A DNA stretch of 64,000 nt, taken from NCBI GenBank assembly GCA_945869195.1, contig CAMBNV010000004.1, positions 186,001 to 250,000 of the forward strand, read 5' to 3'. This document shows, piece after piece, positions 25,568-34,696 of the stretch (positions are counted from its first letter, which is position 1; every line of letters starts with the position of its first letter). The notes under the pieces were generated by a model, which made no database searches, was not told where the DNA came from, and saw nothing but the letters and a program-made list of their open reading frames with translations. Source of the DNA: Gemmatimonas phototrophica. Its GTDB lineage: Bacteria > Gemmatimonadota > Gemmatimonadetes > Gemmatimonadales > Gemmatimonadaceae. A program made the position numbers and the translations under genes.

Positions 25568-27865
25568 TCAGAACGCAAGCATCCGCGTCACCTTCAGCGC
25601 CAGCGTTCGCTCGGCGAGTTCGCCCGTCTCCTGGTTACGTCGATCGGTGTAGACAAGGAAGATGTCGCTCAGGGGGGCATACCGGAAGTTCAGGCGTGCA
25701 TTCGTCACCATCGTATTCGACTGCGCGTTGTACTGCAGAAACGCGCTCCCAGAGAGGCTCGTCGACCATGAGTAGCGTACGCGCAATCGCCCGACATCGG
25801 CCAGGAACGGGCCGCTCGCGAGGTGCACATCGTTGCGCGTGTAGTTGGCTTCGATGAGAAAATCGTATCGCGCCCGCCAGGTGACGGTCGCGCCGTAACT
25901 GTTACGGCTTCCATCATAGAAGCCGCCCGTCGTTGCGTTCGCGTTCCAGAAGACCGGCTTTGCCCGCGACGATTCCCAGGTCACGGACGCCTCGCGCCAG
26001 CTATACGCTCCTGTCGGGATCGCACGACCGGACACCGGCGAGAAGGACGCGTCAAGCCGGTCGAACTGGTCCTGCATTTCGAGGGTGATCTTCCCGTCCG
26101 GCCGGAACTGTACTTCAACGCCGGCCTCCACGGTCCGCGTGTCTAGCTCGCCGTGCTCGTCCGCGATATGGTCGAAACTGACGTACGGTGCGACCTCCTG
26201 TATCCCACGCCAGGTTGGCCGCGTGTGCACACCGACCGTCGCGAACCCCTGCTGCATTCCGCTCCGTCTCACGAACCCCATCCCGGGATCGAACGCGTCG
26301 CTCACCTGCTTCAGCATCGCCGACGTATTCCAGAACGCATTGCGATACCCGACCGAGAGACGTGCCGCGATGCCGTCCGACGCCGCCCCCTCTGCCGCAC
26401 TGGCCGCCGCGTAGGCGTTGATGACGAGGTTGCCAATCGGACGCAGGTTGGCATCCACGCCATAACTGATATTCTCGTCCCCGCTCCCATCCGTTGCCCC
26501 GCGCCGCTGCACGAGCGCCCCGACGTCGGAGTTCCCCCATAGGTTTCGCCGCGCGCGCAGCACGCCAAAGTTTTCTGCCTGGGTCTGCATGTCGAGCAGT
26601 CCGAGCTCCCACGGCCCGGCGCGCCCGGAAAGTCGTCCGCCTCCAACGATTGGAATGGGACGCCCGTCGTCGGTAAGTCCAATCCGGCGTGAGTTGAAGA
26701 GGGTCAGATCGCGCAACGACGCACCCATGCGGTAGTTCCGTTCCTGGACGTCGCCGAAGGTGAAGGAGCCCGCATTCTCAATAAAGAACTCGCGCCGCTC
26801 GGGGAACGAGAGCGAGAAGCGCGTAAGGTTCACCTGCTCCTGGTCGACCTCCACCTGGGAGAAATCGGTGTTGTAGGTGAGATCGAGTGTCATTGCCGGC
26901 GACACACCGTACTTGAGATCGAGCCCAGCATCGTGGCTCGCGCCCTGCGCACTCGCCGGGACCTGCGCCCCGCGGGAGCCGCCCCCCACGACGTACGGCT
27001 TGACCTGCAGATTGCGTCCGGACCGCAGTCCCTCGAGCTGCTCCAACGTCCCAGCCTTCGACATGCGGTGCAGCCGGTACTGACGTTCGAGCGGCGACCA
27101 GTAGGAGGTTTCGTTCACGCGCCGCACGCGGCGGATGAAGTTCGCACCCCAATCCTGCACCGGCTTTGATCCGTCGAATCGCAGCGATCGCAGCGGGATC
27201 GCGATCTCGGCGATCCACGACGTATCGGTCAGGCGGGTGCGTACCTGTATGATCCCTTCCCACGCGTCAACGACCGTGCGACTGTCGTTGAATACCTGCT
27301 CGTCGCGCACTGCGCCGTGCGGATTTACGAGAAACAAGAAGGCGTTGCGCCGATCAAGAAAGGTGTCGAACACCATTCCGAAGATGTCGCTGTCACCGCT
27401 GGTGAAGTCGCGCTCCAGCCCGGTGGTGATCGCACGCTGCGGCTCGGGGTCCAGGTTCTCAGCGCCGACGTAGAGGTGCTCGTCGTCATAGAGCACGCGC
27501 ACCACGGTCGGAAAGGTCGCCGGGTACCCTGTGCGAGGGAGCTGCTGCCGGAAGCCGCTGATCAGCTCCGGACCAAGCCACTCCGCTTCATCGAGTCGCC
27601 CATCGATCACTGGCGCGCGTGCAGTGCGCGTTGGGCGCATCGAGGGGCGCGGCAAGAGCTCCGGGTCGCCGTAGCCGTCCGGCGCGACCAGTGGGGAAAC
27701 AGTGGGTGCGACCGCGGGCGCAACGGGCAGAGTGGCCTTCGTTGCCTGTGCGTGCGCGCGCGAACCAGAAGTCGCCAGCGCGATCACGCCGACGACTCGG
27801 TGGCCCCACCTGCGAACCCCACTGCGAACCCGCGAGACCGTCGAGCCTGACTCAGAATCTTCCAT
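25568..27865 (-). CDS. DUF5916 outer-membrane protein with CBM9-like N-terminal domain
   Basis: A 765-residue exported protein. After an Arg-rich lead and hydrophobic segment (VVGVIALATSGSRAHAQ) comes a proline-rich linker, then a CBM9-like/DUF1083 fold starting at APVIDGRLDEAEWLGPELISGF and including LYVGAENLDPEPQRAI, FDTFLDRRNAFLFLVNPHG and WIAEIAIPLRSLRFD. Residues from about 290 to the end are amphipathic strands (YNTDFSQVEVDQEQVNLTRFSLSFPERREFFIENAGSF is split here only by turns) that end in LRVRYSWSTSLSGSAFLQY, NARLNFRYAPLSDIFLVYTDRRNQ and a final KVTRMLAF, typical of DUF5916 barrels. The function is unknown; members sit in the outer membranes of Bacteroidota and Gemmatimonadota and may bind glycans or peptides. 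Confidence 0.88.
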   Translation of the reverse strand: MEDSESGSTVSRVRSGVRRWGHRVVGVIALATSGSRAHAQATKATLPVAPAVAPTVSPLVAPDGYGDPELLPRPSMRPTRTARAPVIDGRLDEAEWLGPELISGFRQQLPRTGYPATFPTVVRVLYDDEHLYVGAENLDPEPQRAITTGLERDFTSGDSDIFGMVFDTFLDRRNAFLFLVNPHGAVRDEQVFNDSRTVVDAWEGIIQVRTRLTDTSWIAEIAIPLRSLRFDGSKPVQDWGANFIRRVRRVNETSYWSPLERQYRLHRMSKAGTLEQLEGLRSGRNLQVKPYVVGGGSRGAQVPASAQGASHDAGLDLKYGVSPAMTLDLTYNTDFSQVEVDQEQVNLTRFSLSFPERREFFIENAGSFTFGDVQERNYRMGASLRDLTLFNSRRIGLTDDGRPIPIVGGGRLSGRAGPWELGLLDMQTQAENFGVLRARRNLWGNSDVGALVQRRGATDGSGDENISYGVDANLRPIGNLVINAYAAASAAEGAASDGIAARLSVGYRNAFWNTSAMLKQVSDAFDPGMGFVRRSGMQQGFATVGVHTRPTWRGIQEVAPYVSFDHIADEHGELDTRTVEAGVEVQFRPDGKITLEMQDQFDRLDASFSPVSGRAIPTGAYSWREASVTWESSRAKPVFWNANATTGGFYDGSRNSYGATVTWRARYDFLIEANYTRNDVHLASGPFLADVGRLRVRYSWSTSLSGSAFLQYNAQSNTMVTNARLNFRYAPLSDIFLVYTDRRNQETGELAERTLALKVTRMLAF

Positions 27866-27967
27866 AGTGGTCGCTTACGCAGGACTCGCACTCAGAGTTG
27901 AGCGCGCAACCGGTGCGGTCGCTCTCTCGGAATTCCAGTAGTCCGATTTGCCTCGATCAACGACGAA

Positions 27968-27991
27968 GCGCCCGACCAGATGGCCGGGCGC
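27968..27991 (-). terminator. Stem-loop downstream of tRNA-Phe
   Basis: A 10-base-pair stem with one mismatch and an AGAT loop begins 10 bases past the tRNA 3' end on the minus strand. The downstream minus-strand sequence is only weakly T-rich (TTCGTCGTTG), so this is a possible rather than certain terminator. It may also shield the tRNA precursor during 3' processing. Confidence 0.5.
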
Positions 27992-28000
27992 TCCGCAGCA

Positions 28001-28073
<73 letters not shown>

Positions 28074-28082
28074 GAATTCCTA

Positions 28083-28111
28083 ATATTAGTCCGGTCACTT
28101 CCCTCCGCCAA
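28083..28111 (-). promoter_or_regulatory. Sigma70-type promoter of tRNA-Phe
   Basis: On the minus strand, TTGGCG (28111-28106) and TAATAT (28088-28083) are separated by exactly 17 bases. The -10 box ends 9 bases before the mature tRNA 5' end, so transcription should start almost at the tRNA, leaving a very short 5' leader for RNase P. Confidence 0.75.
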
Positions 28112-28312
28112 CCCCTCGCGGACGACCATCGAGCAGCGTCAACCTATTGCCCGTTCGCCAGTTGCCGGCCCCTCTGTTTTTTTGACGGGTACCACGGCCC
28201 CGTGGTGCACCGGGTCGCCCGCGTCACCTGAGACGACTACGGCACACTACACTTCCCAAGATTCTCTCTGCGCCCGTACGTTCGCCAACACCACGATCCC
28301 CAGGATCCCAAG

Positions 28313-29680
28313 ATGAGCTGCACGCGACTGCTCCGCCCTCTTCTCGTCCTAGGCCTTACCCTCCCCGCCCTACTCCGCGCGCAGAACACCACCCTTCGGG
28401 TCCCTGTGGTTGTCGACACACTTCCCAATGGCCTGACCCTGATCATCCACGAGGACCGCACGGTCCCCGTCGTTACGACCAACGTCTGGTATCACGTAGG
28501 CTCTGGTGACGAAAAGCCGGGCCACACCGGCTTCGCGCATCTCTTCGAGCACCTCATGTTCATGGGCTCCAAGAACGCGCCGTATCCACAGTTCGACCGC
28601 CTCCTCGAAGCAGCGGGCGCGAACAACAACGGCTCGACCAGCGGCGACCGCACCAACTACTACGAGTCCGGTCCGGCGAGCGCGCTTCCGCTCATGCTCT
28701 GGCTCGAGGCCGATCGACTCGGTTGGATGCTCGAGACGATGGATGTCGCCAAAGTGGACCTCCAACGCGACGTCGTAAAGAATGAGCGCCGCCAGGGCAT
28801 CGAGAATCAACCGTATGGCCTTGTCGAGGATCATCTGGCACCAGCGCTCTATCCGGCCGGTCATCCGTACTCGTGGAGCACGATCGGGTCCATGGCCGAT
28901 CTTTCGGCGGCCTCGCTCGACGACGTCAAGCATTTTTTTCGCACCTATTACGCACCGAATAACGCGAGCATCGTCGTCGCGGGCGCCATCAACCCAGACT
29001 CGGTCCGGCAGCTGTTCCGCAAGATGTTCTCCGACATCCCGCGCGGCCCGGCAATCACGCGCCCTGTCACGCCGCCATTCACCCTGCGCGATACCGTAAT
29101 CACGCTCGAGGATCGCGTACAGCTTCCGCGCGTGTACCTCGCCTGGCACGGAGTAAAAGAGTTTTCCGGCGATGACGCCGCGCTCGACATCGCCGCGTAC
29201 GTGCTCAGCGGGGCCCGGAACTCCCGGCTCACGGCGGCCCTCGTCTATGAGCGCGAGATCGCCACCACCGCAAGCGCCTTCAACTCCTCGCAGCGGCTCG
29301 ACGGCGACTTCCAGGTCGTCGTCACCGCACGCCCCGGCTTCGGGCTTGATACCATCACGGCGGTCGTCGATACAGAACTCCGCCGCCTCGCGGCGGGGGG
29401 CCCAACGGCGCGCGAACTCGGACAGGCCGTGAACTCCATCGAGGCGCAGTTCCTCAATCGCCTGGAGTTCTCGTCCGCCAAGGCGGACCGCCTGAACGCG
29501 TACTACTACGCGAAAGGCACACCCGACTGGTTCCAGCAGGACCTTGAGCGCTACCGCAACGTCTCCGCCGCCGATGTTCAGCGCGTTGTGAGCACGTATC
29601 TTGGCGCCGGCCGCGTCACCCTCAGCGTCGTGCCGCAAGGCAAACATGAGCTCGCCGCCACGCGGAGGGCCGTCCAGTGA
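28313..29680 (+). CDS. Secreted M16 (pitrilysin-family) zinc protease, catalytic subunit
   Basis: A 455-residue protein with a signal peptide (basic start, LVLGLTLPALLRA, cleavage near AQN). The inverted zinc motif is intact: H76-L-F-E79-H80 in GFAHLFEHLMF, with the distal Glu in RDVVKNERRQGI. The N-terminal DTLPNGLTLIIHED and the C-terminal fold with YVLSGARNSRLTAALVYERE complete the two-domain M16B architecture. The following gene, overlapping by GTGA, encodes the partner without a zinc site, the usual arrangement of M16B heterodimers with one catalytic and one substrate-binding subunit. It degrades peptides, probably in the periplasm. The 239-base gap upstream contains the tRNA promoter but no clear promoter for this gene. 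Confidence 0.92.
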   Translation: MSCTRLLRPLLVLGLTLPALLRAQNTTLRVPVVVDTLPNGLTLIIHEDRTVPVVTTNVWYHVGSGDEKPGHTGFAHLFEHLMFMGSKNAPYPQFDRLLEAAGANNNGSTSGDRTNYYESGPASALPLMLWLEADRLGWMLETMDVAKVDLQRDVVKNERRQGIENQPYGLVEDHLAPALYPAGHPYSWSTIGSMADLSAASLDDVKHFFRTYYAPNNASIVVAGAINPDSVRQLFRKMFSDIPRGPAITRPVTPPFTLRDTVITLEDRVQLPRVYLAWHGVKEFSGDDAALDIAAYVLSGARNSRLTAALVYEREIATTASAFNSSQRLDGDFQVVVTARPGFGLDTITAVVDTELRRLAAGGPTARELGQAVNSIEAQFLNRLEFSSAKADRLNAYYYAKGTPDWFQQDLERYRNVSAADVQRVVSTYLGAGRVTLSVVPQGKHELAATRRAVQ

Positions 29681-31158
29681 TTCGCCGCGCACACTCCACC
29701 CAGCGCACTTCGTTCATCGCCGTACTCACTGCCGCGCTCCTCACCGCGTCGGCGACGACGCCGCTGACTGCACAACAGGCTCTGTTCGACCGCACGCGGC
29801 CGCCCGCGACCGCCGAGACGCCCCCACTCACCGTCCCTACCGTCTTGGCAAGTCGGCTATCCAATGGGCTAGCCCTGCGTGTCGTCGAGCAACGCGACCT
29901 CCCACTCGTACAGGTAACACTCAGTATCGCCGGCGGTGGACGCCTCGACCGAGACACGCCGGGACTGGCGACCTTTGCCGCCAATCTTATGGACGAAGGC
30001 GCCGGCGCGCGCGATGCCAACGCCTTGCAGTCCGCCCTCGCCTTCCTCGGCGCCTCGCTCTCCACCGGCGCAAACTGGGATGCGACCACCATCTCCCTCA
30101 AGGTCGCGCGCCGCAATCTCGAGGCCGCGCTCGACCTCATGGCCGACGTCGTGTTGCGCCCCACCTTCTCCGCGAGTGAGGTGCGCCGCCAACGCGACCT
30201 CCGTCTTGCCGCACTGTTACAGCAGAAGGACCAGCCCGGGGTGCTCGCGAGTCTCTCGTTTGCCCAGGCGCTCTTCCCCATCGGACATCCCTACCGTCAC
30301 GCGCTCGGCGGTGACTCGACCAGCACGGCGCGTTTCGATTCGACGCTTGTGCGGGAGTTCCATCGGGGCGGCCTCCGACCAGAACGTGCGACCTTCTATA
30401 TCGTTGGTGATCTCTCGGCGGCCGACGCCCAGCGTGTCATCGGTGCACGCTTTCGCAGCTGGGTCGCCACCGGCGCGGAGCGGCAGCCCGCTCCGGTCCT
30501 GGTGACACCAGCTGCACCGCAGGGACGTCAGGTCATTCTCGTCGACAAACCCGGCGCGGCACAGTCGGTCATCATCATCGGGACCACGGGCCTTGAGCGC
30601 ACGAACGCCGACTATGCCGCCGTGGAAGTCATGAACACGATCCTTGGGGGATCGTTCTCCTCGCGGCTCATGACGAATCTGCGCGAAACAAAGGGCTATA
30701 CCTACGGCGCGAGCTCTGGGTTCACCTATCGCCCACTGCCTGGTCCGTTTTCTGTGAGCTCGAGCGTCCGCACCGACGTCAGCGACAGCGCCTTGATTGA
30801 GATTTTCAAGGAACTGCGCGCACTCCGCGAGACCCCGGTGAGCGGGGAGGAACTCGCGCGGGCGAAGGCGTACCTCACGCTCGCCGTGCCCGGCGACCTG
30901 GAGAGCACCTCGCAGATCGCCAGCGAGATGGCCGACCTCGCCAACTGGAACCTCCCGCTCGCGTGGCTGCGCGAGTATGTCACGCGGGTCGGCGCCGTCG
31001 CTGCCGCCGACGTGCAGCGCGTCGCCAAACAACTTCTCCCGTCGGAGAACGCCTACGTCGTTGTTGTTGGCGATTTAGCGCGAATTCAGAGCGGCATTGA
31101 AGCGCTCGCGCTCGGACCCGTCAGCGTTCGCGCGGTCAGTACCATTACGCACGAATGA
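29677..31158 (+). CDS. Secreted M16-family protein lacking the zinc site (partner subunit)
   Basis: A 493-residue M16B protein beginning at a GTG in the GTGA overlap with the catalytic partner. An N-terminal signal is present (FIAVLTAALLTASATTPLTAQ). At the position of HxxEH it has GLATFAANLMDEG, so it cannot bind zinc. The C-terminal substrate-binding pair Arg/Tyr is kept in SSRLMTNLRETKGYTYGASSGF, as in other non-catalytic partners. The tail SENAYVVVVGDLARI is standard. It is likely needed to hold substrate for the subunit encoded upstream. It converges on queF with about 40 bases between stops. Confidence 0.9.
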   Translation: MIRRAHSTQRTSFIAVLTAALLTASATTPLTAQQALFDRTRPPATAETPPLTVPTVLASRLSNGLALRVVEQRDLPLVQVTLSIAGGGRLDRDTPGLATFAANLMDEGAGARDANALQSALAFLGASLSTGANWDATTISLKVARRNLEAALDLMADVVLRPTFSASEVRRQRDLRLAALLQQKDQPGVLASLSFAQALFPIGHPYRHALGGDSTSTARFDSTLVREFHRGGLRPERATFYIVGDLSAADAQRVIGARFRSWVATGAERQPAPVLVTPAAPQGRQVILVDKPGAAQSVIIIGTTGLERTNADYAAVEVMNTILGGSFSSRLMTNLRETKGYTYGASSGFTYRPLPGPFSVSSSVRTDVSDSALIEIFKELRALRETPVSGEELARAKAYLTLAVPGDLESTSQIASEMADLANWNLPLAWLREYVTRVGAVAAADVQRVAKQLLPSENAYVVVVGDLARIQSGIEALALGPVSVRAVSTITHE

Positions 31159-31197
31159 GTCGCGCCGGGATGCGGCGTTTGATGGCCCTTCCTTCCA

Positions 31198-31593
31198 CTA
31201 TCTCGCGGTGGCCTTCTTCACGGTGATGATCGACTTCAATCCACCCCGTACATTGAAATCCCCCACCACCTTCAGCTTGCGCGGCTTCGCCTTCGCCAGA
31301 AGATCGTCGAAGATTCTGTTGACCACCCGCTCGTAGAAAATTCCGTCGTTGCGGAAGCTCCAGAGATAGAGCTTGAGACTTTTCAGTTCTAAGCACTCCA
31401 CGTCCGGGACGTACGAGATGTTGATCGTCGCGAAGTCTGGGGCACCGCCCTTCAGCAGGGCAAGTTCGGCTGCGTCGGACTCAATTCCGCCCAACGGGCA
31501 GAGTGACGTGAACTCCGGTGTGGTCATAAAGATCTCGTAGTCCCGGTCGGCATACGGATTCGGGAACGTCTCGAGCAGCTCTGGTTGCGGCAT
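31198..31593 (-). CDS. queF: NADPH-dependent 7-cyano-7-deazaguanine reductase QueF with an insertion beside the catalytic Cys
   Basis: A 131-residue unimodular QueF that reduces preQ0 to preQ1 in queuosine synthesis. The ATG at 31593 gives the normal start (ETFPNPYADRDYEI). Catalytic C32 lies in FTSLCP, and PDFATINISYVPD and LKSLKLYLWSFRND (the QueF signature) are intact. In typical unimodular QueF the catalytic Cys and Asp are 7 residues apart (CPxTGQPD); here D53 is 21 residues after C32, so 14 extra residues (around GGIESDAAELALLKGG) sit in the active-site loop, in frame. The gene ends the long minus-strand run that includes ddl. No other queuosine gene is visible in the window. Activity is likely but the insertion is unusual. 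Confidence 0.9.
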   Translation of the reverse strand: MPQPELLETFPNPYADRDYEIFMTTPEFTSLCPLGGIESDAAELALLKGGAPDFATINISYVPDVECLELKSLKLYLWSFRNDGIFYERVVNRIFDDLLAKAKPRKLKVVGDFNVRGGLKSIITVKKATAR

Positions 31594-31657
31594 ATCGCGT
31601 GGGGTCTCTGAGGAGGGAGGAACGCGCGGTCGGTGAGAAGGGGGCGACCCCGAGGAG

Positions 31658-32323
31658 TCAGCGCAGCCCGGTGGGGGGCGGAATACGAAGACACAGCCGA
31701 ACATCGCCATGTGTCGCAGTCGCCAACTCGAGCACCGTCGCCCACCGGCGGTCGAGCGCACCCGGCATCTCTGCGTCTTGGAAGGGATGGAGCACAACCT
31801 GCGTCAACGCGCTCGTACGGTGGACGTCCTGCACCAATCGCAGAATCTGCGAATCTGGCGTGTCGGATTGCGCGACGATTACGAGCGCGTGCGGACCGCC
31901 AGCCTCTGCGGCCACCCCAACCGTCCGCATCGCGTTATCCACCGAGGCGTCGCCGGCACCAAGCTCCACCGTGACCTGTGTGAGTGCGAGGAATGGGAGC
32001 AGGGCGACGAGTTCTGCGGGACGCTGGCCGTCGGTGTCGAGCATCACAGGGATCGTCGGCGTCAACTGCGAGAGTGCGGCGAACAGGAATGGGACATTGC
32101 CAAGCACATCGCGCCCACCAATCACAATCGAGTGAAACGTCGAGTGCGACTGCTGTCGCGCGAGTTCGCGCACGAGGGCCGTCGCGATATACATCCTCGC
32201 GGTCTCCGCCTCCCCGGCAAATCGGACGAAGAGTTGCCGTCGACCCGCCCAAGGCCCGAGCGACTGCACGCCCGCCGCGACACCCGAGAGGGCGGCCCCG
32301 ACGACCATCGAGAGATCCCTCAT
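31658..32323 (-). CDS. Conserved-looking protein of unknown function
   Basis: I do not recognise this 221-residue protein. Its start overlaps the ddl stop (ATGA), which supports the frame. It begins with a short hydrophobic stretch (LSMVVGAALSGVAAG) that is weak as a signal, then RRQLFVRFAGEAETARMYIATALVRELARQQ, and a region with alternating strands and helices (FHSIVIGGRDVLGNVPFLFAALSQL, IPVMLDTDGQRPAELVALLPFL, VTVELGAGDASVDNAMRTVG). This could be half of a barrel like that of radical-SAM proteins, but there is no CxxxCxxC motif and only one Cys. It lies between ddl and queF in the same direction. No function is claimed. Confidence 0.6.
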   Translation of the reverse strand: MRDLSMVVGAALSGVAAGVQSLGPWAGRRQLFVRFAGEAETARMYIATALVRELARQQSHSTFHSIVIGGRDVLGNVPFLFAALSQLTPTIPVMLDTDGQRPAELVALLPFLALTQVTVELGAGDASVDNAMRTVGVAAEAGGPHALVIVAQSDTPDSQILRLVQDVHRTSALTQVVLHPFQDAEMPGALDRRWATVLELATATHGDVRLCLRIPPPTGLR

Positions 32324-33270
32324 CCGTGCTCTCCTGTTGACTTGAGCGCGTCGAGCGCGATGCGCTCACACAGTTCGGGAAAGCTGACCCCGTCCGCCTG
32401 CGCTGCTTGCGGCACGAGACTCGTACCCGTCATCCCGGGCAGCGTATTCGCCTCGAGGCAGAACAGCCCTCCATTGGGGTGGAGGCGGAAATCGATTCGC
32501 GCACAGCCGCGCAACTTGAGCGCATCGTAGGCGAGTCGCGTGAGTCGCTGGGCCTCCTCGCGCACGGCCGGGTCGATCGGCGCGGGGAACAGTTCCTCCG
32601 CCATGCCCGGTGTGTACTTGCACTCGTAGTCGTAAATCTCACGCGTCGGGATGATTTCTCCAACCGGCATCATCCAGTCGCCAAGCACTCCGACCGTCAA
32701 CTCCCGCCCCGGAACAAAGGCTTCGAGCATCACCTCGTCATCGTGACGAAATGCCTCGCGCACCGCCACACCCAGGAACGCCGTCTCCTTTACGATACTT
32801 AAACCGACCGTCGACCCTTGCTTCGACGGCTTGACGACGATGGGGAGGCCCAGCGCATGCACCGCGCGGGAGGCGTACTCTGGTGTGCGCCAATCCGGGC
32901 CCTGATCGGTGCGCGCCATCCACCAGTCCGCTGTTGGGACCTTCGCCGCGCGGAAGAGATGCTTCGACAGATCCTTATCCATCGCGATCGCACTCGCGAG
33001 GTGCCCGCTCCCCGTGTACCGCACTCCCGTGAGATCAAACATCGCCTGCATGGTGCCGTCCTCTCCGGTACCGCCATGCAGTGCCATCCAGACGACATCC
33101 GCGGCCTTCGCCGCCGGTAGTATCGCGAGTGGATCACCCGCCGGATCCGCCTCGGTGACGAAATGTCCACGCGCCACCAGCGCCGCGGACACGCGCCTAC
33201 CGCTCGAGAGCGAGACCTCCCGCTCAGAGGAGTCACCGCCCTGCAGGACGAGGATTTTGAGCGGCGACAT
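32320..33270 (-). CDS. ddl: D-alanine--D-alanine ligase
   Basis: A 316-residue ATP-grasp enzyme making the D-Ala-D-Ala of peptidoglycan precursors. The ATG at 33270 starts KILVLQGGDSSEREVSLSSGR, the normal N-terminus. Other marks are VVWMALHGGTGEDGTMQAMFDL, YTGSGHLASAIAMDKDLSKHLF, LPIVVKPSKQGSTVGLS, MLEAFVPGRELTVGVLG and the metal site GCARIDFRLHPNGGLFCLEANTLPGMT. It follows the cystathionine beta-synthase gene after one base and overlaps the unknown gene by four, within the minus-strand run. No other mur/fts gene is nearby. Confidence 0.95.
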   Translation of the reverse strand: MSPLKILVLQGGDSSEREVSLSSGRRVSAALVARGHFVTEADPAGDPLAILPAAKAADVVWMALHGGTGEDGTMQAMFDLTGVRYTGSGHLASAIAMDKDLSKHLFRAAKVPTADWWMARTDQGPDWRTPEYASRAVHALGLPIVVKPSKQGSTVGLSIVKETAFLGVAVREAFRHDDEVMLEAFVPGRELTVGVLGDWMMPVGEIIPTREIYDYECKYTPGMAEELFPAPIDPAVREEAQRLTRLAYDALKLRGCARIDFRLHPNGGLFCLEANTLPGMTGTSLVPQAAQADGVSFPELCERIALDALKSTGEHG

Positions 33271-33271
33271 G

Positions 33272-34669
33272 TTAGCGCGCCATGAGGAACTGGAGCAGGT
33301 CGGATCGCGTGAGGATCCCCTGCACGGTCCCATGGTCGCGCACGAGCACCGCCGGATTGTTGCGACCAAGCATCTTGACCGCGGCATCCACCGGCATCGC
33401 CGTGTCCACGACTGGGAATGGCGAGTCCATCACGTCGCTCACACTGCGCTCGAGCACCTTGGTGTCCTCGAGCCCACGCACACTCAAGACGCTCTCGCTC
33501 ACCGACCCCACGCAGTTCGCGCCATCCATCACCGGCAGCTGCGACACGTTGTGGAAGCTCATCAGCCCGAGCGCCTGGCGCACCGACGCGCCCGGCCCGG
33601 TGCTCACGAGCGCCGGAATCTCTCCACCCTTCGCCGAGAGCAGCTGGCCGAGCGTCATCTTCTCCGCATCGAGCATCTGGTTCTCCCGCATCCACTCCTC
33701 ATTGTAGAGCTTTGACAGATACCGCTCGCCCGTGTCGCAGAGCACCGTCACCACACACGCCTCAGGGTCGTTGATCCGCCGTGCGACGTTCAACGCCGCG
33801 TGGGCGATCAACCCCGCGGAGCCGCCCACAAAGAGGCCTTCTTCCCGCGTGAGTCGACGCGCCAGGGCGAACGCGTCGTGGTCGCTCACCGTCTGGTATT
33901 CATCGATCAACGAGAGGTCGAGTGCGCCAGGCAGCTTGTCCTGTCCGATGCCCTCCACCTTGTACGGCGACCCCTGTGGTTTGTTCGCCCCGTTGGACCG
34001 CCACACTTCAGCTAAGATCGACCCCATCGGGTCGGCACCGACGATCTGCACCTTTGGGTTCTTTTCTTTCAGATAGCGACCGACACCGGAGATCGTCCCG
34101 CCCGTCCCCGCGCCGGCGACAAAGTGCGTGATGGTACCATTCGTCTGCTCCCAGAGCTCGGGACCCGTCGTCTCGTAGTGGGCCGTGGGGTTCGTCATGT
34201 TGTAAAACTGGTTCGCGAGCACGGCATTCGGTGTCTCCCCAGCGATCCGCTTTGCCATCGACGTGTAGCTGTCCGGATGATCAGGGGGCACGGCCGTCGG
34301 CGTGATAATCACCTCGGCGCCGAACGCCTTGAGCAGTCGCACCTTCTCCTGCGACATCTTGTCTGGCATCGTGAAGATACATTTGTATCCCTTGAGCCCC
34401 GCCGCGATCGCGAGCCCCACACCCGTGTTGCCGCTCGTGCTCTCGACGATCGTCCCGCCCGGCTTGAGCTGCCCCGTGCGCTCGAACTCCTCGATCATCG
34501 GGAGTCCGATCCGATCTTTCACACTTCCGCCCGGATTGAAAAACTCCGCCTTGCCGTAGACCGGCGTGCGGATTCCCTGCGTCACCCGCGTGAGTCGGAT
34601 GAGCGGAGTCCACCCAATCGTCTCGAGGACGTTCGCGTACGGCTGGCGGTGGCGAATATGGTCGGTCAT
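33272..34669 (-). CDS. Cystathionine beta-synthase (PLP core plus CBS domains)
   Basis: A 465-residue PLP enzyme. Residues 1-320 are a fold-type II core with the cofactor Lys in FFNPGGSVKDRIGL, the phosphate loops STSGNTGVGLA and GAGTGGTISGVGRYLKE, and EGLFVGGSAGLIAHAAL. Residues 340-465 contain two CBS domains (PALVSTGPGASVRQALGLMSFHNVSQLPVMD and FPVVDTAMPVDAAVKMLGRNNPAVLVRDHG), which in related enzymes bind adenosyl ligands for regulation. With this architecture the reaction is condensation of serine and homocysteine to cystathionine; cysteine-synthase activity is possible. It has 27 bases to mutS upstream and one base to ddl downstream. Confidence 0.93.
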   Translation of the reverse strand: MTDHIRHRQPYANVLETIGWTPLIRLTRVTQGIRTPVYGKAEFFNPGGSVKDRIGLPMIEEFERTGQLKPGGTIVESTSGNTGVGLAIAAGLKGYKCIFTMPDKMSQEKVRLLKAFGAEVIITPTAVPPDHPDSYTSMAKRIAGETPNAVLANQFYNMTNPTAHYETTGPELWEQTNGTITHFVAGAGTGGTISGVGRYLKEKNPKVQIVGADPMGSILAEVWRSNGANKPQGSPYKVEGIGQDKLPGALDLSLIDEYQTVSDHDAFALARRLTREEGLFVGGSAGLIAHAALNVARRINDPEACVVTVLCDTGERYLSKLYNEEWMRENQMLDAEKMTLGQLLSAKGGEIPALVSTGPGASVRQALGLMSFHNVSQLPVMDGANCVGSVSESVLSVRGLEDTKVLERSVSDVMDSPFPVVDTAMPVDAAVKMLGRNNPAVLVRDHGTVQGILTRSDLLQFLMAR

Positions 34670-34696
34670 GGTCGGGGCGTGAGGGATGTCGCGAAT

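Noticed and set aside
28188-28203. Inverted repeat ACCACGG-CC-CCGTGGT near a T-run
   Set aside because: The T-run lies before the stem on the plus strand, and on the minus strand it is an A-run after the stem, so it does not form a terminator in either direction.
28370-29692. A 440-codon minus-strand open frame
   Set aside because: Antisense to the secreted M16 catalytic subunit, which has an intact zinc motif and signal peptide.
31658-32323. Reading the unknown protein as a radical-SAM enzyme related to queuosine synthesis
   Set aside because: There is no CxxxCxxC motif and only one Cys, so the barrel-like pattern alone is not enough.
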